A model generated the notes under the pieces. The model saw nothing but the letters and a program-made list of their open reading frames with translations. It was not told the origin of the DNA and did not search any database. A DNA stretch of 64,000 nucleotides, taken from NCBI GenBank assembly GCA_009744235.1, contig WPHV01000006.1, forward strand, positions 248,001 through 312,000. The letters are read 5' to 3'. Made by a program: the position numbers and the translations under genes. Below are positions 60,745 to 64,000 of the stretch, piece after piece; the first letter of the stretch is position 1, and the number at the start of each line of letters is the position of its first letter. Source of the stretch: Gillisella vitis. GTDB lineage: Bacteria; Pseudomonadota; Alphaproteobacteria; Rhizobiales; Rhizobiaceae.

Positions 60745-62331
60745 ATGGAACGGTTGGCGGCTAGAATCATGCTTCTGGCGGGATGGCGGCGTGCCCTTCT
60801 TGCCATCGCCTCAGGTGCGGTCGGGGCCTTGGCGCTGCCGCCGGTTGGCTTCTTTGCGGCGCTGTTTTTGTCCTTCACCTTGCTCGTCTGGCTGCTTGAT
60901 GGTGTGAGTGGCAATCCCGATCGAAGCTGGTCGCGGGGACTGCGGTCCGCCTTCTGGATCGGCTGGCTGTTCGGCTTCGGCTATTTTGTTGCCGGGCTCT
61001 GGTGGCTGGGCAATGCATTGATGGTGGAGGCTGATGAATTTGCCTGGGCGCTGCCGCTGGCCGTGCTTGGTCTGCCAGCGGTGTTAGCGGTGTTTTATGG
61101 CCTGGCTTGCCTTGCCGCCCGCCTGCTTTGGTCCGAAGGCCTTGGCCGGATTGCCGCGCTGGCAGCGATGTTCGGTATAACCGAATGGCTGCGCAGCTTC
61201 ATTGCGACGGGCTTTCCCTGGAATGCCATCGGCTATGGCGCCATGCCCATCCCCCTGATGATGCAATCGGCTGCGGTGCTGGGTCTTTTCGGGGTTTCTG
61301 CCCTTGCCGTTTTCGTTTTCGCCGCCCCCGCTCTTCTAGGCACGCGCCGTGGAGCAAAACTCGGCTTGGCGCTGGCGGGATTATTGATCTGCGGCCATCT
61401 CGGCTATGGCGCCTACAGGCTGTCACTGCCGGAGCCGGAAGGGCGCAAGCTGACAATCCGTCTGGTGCAGCCGAATATAGACCAGGCAGCGAAGATGGAT
61501 GATACCGACCGCGTTGCGATTTTCGAGAAACATCTTCGCCTGACAGCGGTGCCAACGCCACCCGATCAGCCGCGCCCGGATGTGATCGTCTGGCCTGAAA
61601 CCACCATTCCCTTCATCCTCACCGAAAATCCTGATGCCTTGCGCCAAATTGCCGGGACGTTGCAGGAGGGCCAAGTGCTGATCACCGGCACAGTGCGCTC
61701 TGAAGACCAGGGCGCCGGAATTGCCCCGCGCTACTATAATTCGATCTATGCAATCGATAGTCAGGGGCAGATCCTTGCGGCCGCCGACAAGGTCCATCTT
61801 GTGCCATTTGGGGAATATGTCCCATGGCAGGACATCTTGTCGAAGCTCGGCATTACCAACATTATCGACCTGCCGGGAGGCTTTTCTCCAGGTGCATCTC
61901 GCTCTCTGCTCACCCTTCCGGGAGGGGTGAAGCTCTATCCGCTGATCTGTTACGAGGTCATTTTTCCAGACGAAATGGTTAAGGGATTGTCCGGGGCCAA
62001 TGCCATTATCAATGTCACCAACGATGCCTGGTTTGGCGATACGCCAGGTCCGTTCCAGCATTTTCAACAGGCAAGATTACGCGCCGTCGAGACCGGACTG
62101 CCCGTTATTCGTGCCGCCAATAATGGCATTTCTGCCTTAATTGACGGGCGAGGGCGGGTGTTTTCGGGTTTGCGATTGAACGCTGAAGGCGTAGAAAATG
62201 CAACCTTTACGCTATCATTCGCGCCTGAATCCAATGTAAATCATAGTAAATACAACTTTTGGGCGGTAACTGCTTTGTTATTATCTACGGCTGTAATTTC
62301 TCGTTTAGGTTTAATTTCGAGAGTGAATTGA
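60745..62331 (+). CDS. lnt: apolipoprotein N-acyltransferase
   Basis: Adds the third acyl chain to lipoproteins. 528 residues from ATG 60745 (MERLAARIM) with GGGGGCG upstream; a GTG at 60712 would add 11 residues. Six to eight N-terminal membrane helices precede a nitrilase-fold catalytic domain: WPETTIPFI (Glu), ADKVHLVPFGEYVPW (Lys) and YPLICYEVIFPD (Cys). The last step after LspA. Confidence 0.96.
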   Translation: MERLAARIMLLAGWRRALLAIASGAVGALALPPVGFFAALFLSFTLLVWLLDGVSGNPDRSWSRGLRSAFWIGWLFGFGYFVAGLWWLGNALMVEADEFAWALPLAVLGLPAVLAVFYGLACLAARLLWSEGLGRIAALAAMFGITEWLRSFIATGFPWNAIGYGAMPIPLMMQSAAVLGLFGVSALAVFVFAAPALLGTRRGAKLGLALAGLLICGHLGYGAYRLSLPEPEGRKLTIRLVQPNIDQAAKMDDTDRVAIFEKHLRLTAVPTPPDQPRPDVIVWPETTIPFILTENPDALRQIAGTLQEGQVLITGTVRSEDQGAGIAPRYYNSIYAIDSQGQILAAADKVHLVPFGEYVPWQDILSKLGITNIIDLPGGFSPGASRSLLTLPGGVKLYPLICYEVIFPDEMVKGLSGANAIINVTNDAWFGDTPGPFQHFQQARLRAVETGLPVIRAANNGISALIDGRGRVFSGLRLNAEGVENATFTLSFAPESNVNHSKYNFWAVTALLLSTAVISRLGLISRVN

Positions 62332-62381
62332 CGAAAAACCCCTAAAAATGCATAGTGCTGTAACTTGGTGGTGCTTGTAAT

Positions 62382-62400
62382 CCAGCGCTTGAAGCGCTGG
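62382..62400. promoter_or_regulatory. 19-bp palindrome between lnt and the Xre gene
   Basis: CCAGCGCTT and AAGCGCTGG are perfect inverted arms with a single G at the centre. It is 50 bases after the lnt stop and 78 bases before the regulator start, with ACGTAACGTT close by (62410-62419). A single-base centre suits a dimeric repressor operator, plausibly the Xre protein itself. Confidence 0.45.
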
Positions 62401-62477
62401 CGTGTACAACGTAACGTTATATGAAGTTGCAAGCGCTACGGGTTCAGATCAATTTTAACTTTCTTCAGGATCGTCAC

Positions 62478-62900
62478 ATGCTCGAAAACAAAAAGAAGCC
62501 AAACCCAATCGACATTCATGTCGGTAGCCGGATTCGCCTTCGTCGCACCATGCTTGGAATGAGCCAGGAAAAGCTGGGCGAGAGCCTCGGCATTACATTT
62601 CAACAAATTCAGAAGTACGAAAAAGGCACAAATCGTGTCGGCGCCAGCCGCTTGCAGAATATTTCAAGCATTCTGAACGTCCCCGTCTCGTTCTTTTTCG
62701 AGGATGCGCCAGGTGAACAGGTTGTAGCAGGTGCAAATGGCTTTTCCGAGGCGGCCAGCTCCAACTATGTCGTGGACTTTCTCTCGTCTTCCGAGGGCTT
62801 GCAGCTGAACCGCGCCTTCGTGAAGATCAACGATCCGAAAGTGCGCCGTAAAGTCGTCGATCTGGTCAAGGCGCTTGCCGCCGACGCAGACGCGGAATAA
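62478..62900 (+). CDS. Xre-family helix-turn-helix regulator (conserved upstream of metK)
   Basis: 140 residues from ATG 62478 (MLENKKKPNPIDIHVGSRIR) after AGGATCG. The Cro/C1-type HTH has RRTMLGMSQEKLGESLGITF and QIQKYEKGTNRV; the C-terminal 65 residues hold FLSSSEGLQLNRAFVKI and probably dimerise. Similar regulators in this position occur in other rhizobia and one relative (PhrR) is acid-induced. A palindrome upstream may be the operator. Confidence 0.92.
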   Translation: MLENKKKPNPIDIHVGSRIRLRRTMLGMSQEKLGESLGITFQQIQKYEKGTNRVGASRLQNISSILNVPVSFFFEDAPGEQVVAGANGFSEAASSNYVVDFLSSSEGLQLNRAFVKINDPKVRRKVVDLVKALAADADAE

Positions 62901-62920
62901 CCGGGACCCTTCAGGGCTCG

Positions 62921-62951
62921 AAAAAAAAGCGGCGATTAGGCCGCTTTTTTT
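62921..62951 (+). terminator. intrinsic terminator after the Xre gene
   Basis: AGCGGC (62928-62933) and GCCGCT (62940-62945) around a GATTAG loop, with an A run before and seven T residues after, so it could work in both directions. Confidence 0.85.
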
Positions 62952-62959
62952 ATGTCTTG

Positions 62960-63036
62960 GTCACCTTTACGAAAGGCTTGCTGACATAAAGATATATTTA
63001 TGTCGTTGTGTCCTTGTTTTTAAGGCGTCGAGCCTT
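62960..63036 (+). promoter_or_regulatory. structured leader upstream of metK
   Basis: Three possible hairpins: GTCA-CCTTT ... AAAGG ... TGAC (62960-62985, with a 5-base bulge), GACATAAA/TTTATGTC (62983-63004, perfect 8 bp) and AAGGC/GCCTT (63022-63036). The first two share bases 62983-62985, so they compete. I cannot match it to a known SAM riboswitch. Position before metK suggests control of SAM synthesis. Confidence 0.35.
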
Positions 63037-63074
63037 TATCACAGGGGTATCTGGTTCATTGAGGGGAATCCCGC

Positions 63075-64000
63075 ATGCGCTCAAACTATCTGTTTACGAG
63101 TGAGTCCGTTTCGGAAGGTCATCCGGACAAGGTCTGCGACCGAATTTCAGACGAAATCGTCGATCTGGTCTATCGAGAAGCGGCACGGACCGGGGTTGAT
63201 CCCTGGACAGTCCGCATCGCCTGCGAGACGCTGGCGACCACCAATCGTGTTGTCATCGCTGGTGAGGTTCGCCTACCGCCAAGCCTGATGAAGACCGACA
63301 AGAACGGCAATGAGGTGATCAACCCTGCCAAGTTCAAGGCTGCGGCGCGCAAGGCGATCCGCGACATCGGCTATGAACAGGACGGCTTCCACTGGAAGAC
63401 CGCCAAGATTGACGTTCTCCTGCATTCCCAGTCGGCCCATATCGCTCAAGGCGTCGACAAGGCTGCCGACCACGAAGGCGGCGAAGGCGCAGGCGACCAG
63501 GGCATTATGTTCGGCTATGCCTGTGGCGAAACGCCGGACCTGATGCCAGCTCCGATCTATTACTCCCACAAGATCCTCCAGCTTCTCTCGGCAGCCCGTA
63601 AAAAGGGCGAGGGCGACGTGGGCAAGCTTGGCCCCGATGCCAAAAGCCAGGTCACTGTCCGCTATGTCGATGGCAAGCCTTCGGATGTTGCATCCATCGT
63701 GCTTTCCACGCAGCATCTCGACGAAAGCTGGGATTCTGCCAAGGTTCGCTCGGTCGTTGAACCCTATATTCTTGAAGCGTTTGGCGAGCTGAAGGTTGCC
63801 GATGACTGCAAGTGGTATATCAACCCAACCGGCAAGTTTGTGATCGGCGGTCCCGATGGCGATGCTGGCCTGACCGGTCGCAAGATCATTGTCGATACCT
63901 ATGGTGGCGCGGCTCCCCATGGCGGTGGCGCTTTCTCCGGCAAGGATACCACCAAGGTTGACCGTTCCGCCGCCTATGCAGCCCGCTATTTGGCCAAGAA
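63075..64000 (+). CDS. metK: S-adenosylmethionine synthetase (partial, runs off the window)
   Basis: Makes SAM from methionine and ATP. The start ATG 63075 follows GAGGGGAATCCC. About 308 residues are visible: [20 protein letters not shown] (10-29) with the active-site histidine and metal ligands, [12 protein letters not shown] (138-149), and the glycine-rich [20 protein letters not shown] loop. The C-terminal quarter is outside. LLKTD-like [17 protein letters not shown] is an alphaproteobacterial insertion compared with E. coli. Confidence 0.97.
   Translation, partial: MRSNYLFTSESVSEGHPDKVCDRISDEIVDLVYREAARTGVDPWTVRIACETLATTNRVVIAGEVRLPPSLMKTDKNGNEVINPAKFKAAARKAIRDIGYEQDGFHWKTAKIDVLLHSQSAHIAQGVDKAADHEGGEGAGDQGIMFGYACGETPDLMPAPIYYSHKILQLLSAARKKGEGDVGKLGPDAKSQVTVRYVDGKPSDVASIVLSTQHLDESWDSAKVRSVVEPYILEAFGELKVADDCKWYINPTGKFVIGGPDGDAGLTGRKIIVDTYGGAAPHGGGAFSGKDTTKVDRSAAYAARYLAK

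Noticed and set aside
62952..63074. Known SAM-II riboswitch before metK
   Set aside because: GGCTTGCTGAC recalls part of the SAM-II core, but the downstream pseudoknot strand is missing. Listed only as an unassigned structured leader.

Overview
The window is a continuous piece of an alphaproteobacterial chromosome, most likely Rhizobiaceae and closest to the Agrobacterium/Allorhizobium group. The evidence is the rhizobial gene order tsaB-rimI-fur/mur-olsA-miaB-phoH-ybeY-corC-lnt-xre-metK, the lptC-lptA-lptB-rpoN-hpf-ptsN block, rpsT next to dnaA, both ornithine-lipid acyltransferases (olsB, olsA), and mosaic palindromic intergenic repeats of the rhizobial type. The species is inferred from gene content, not from a database match. 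I see no phage, IS element, CRISPR array, rRNA or tRNA; almost everything is core housekeeping sequence.

Layout. 1-10950: mixed metabolic genes (an acetyltransferase fragment, dut, prfC, the trehalose pair otsB-otsA, thiD, a GFA-fold protein, a membrane-anchored phosphatase, a pirin, a class II glutamine amidotransferase), then a LysR regulator divergent from a two-gene split chromate transporter. 10951-17779 (minus strand): coaBC, then the ubiquinone genes ubiE-ubiB running into a three-gene two-component cassette. 17970-21950: mutM, rpsT and dnaA, with an unusually long (about 0.9 kb) rpsT-dnaA interval. 22059-28843: a DMT permease, the minus-strand operon rph-VOC-rdgB-hemW-methyltransferase, and the heat-shock pair hrcA-grpE.

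29149-34444 (minus): lptC-lptA-lptB-rpoN-hpf-ptsN, linking LPS export, sigma-54, ribosome hibernation and nitrogen PTS. 34913-38712: ihfB, lapA and a translationally coupled operon of two RNA methyltransferases plus lspA. 39138-43178: a sensorless hybrid kinase, olsB, a small 80-residue gene and a GcvA-like LysR regulator. 43317-52802: mutS, glnD, murJ, a VOC protein, trpS and a universal stress protein. 52963-64000: nfuA behind a candidate Irr iron-control element, the conserved tsaB-to-lnt cluster, an Xre regulator and the start of metK, which runs off the window.

Functional links: rpoN, ptsN and glnD are parts of the nitrogen-control network; olsB and olsA carry out consecutive steps of ornithine-lipid synthesis; lspA and lnt belong to lipoprotein maturation; hrcA-grpE, hpf and usp belong to stress response. 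The most interesting non-coding material is the dnaA leader (four GANTC sites within 126 bp plus palindromes), the mosaic repeats (five main copies plus fragments), the nfuA iron box, the palindrome before the Xre gene, and the overlapping hairpins in front of metK. I did not find a clearly new multi-gene system; the best candidate for something under-described is the ubi-linked kinase/regulator cassette.
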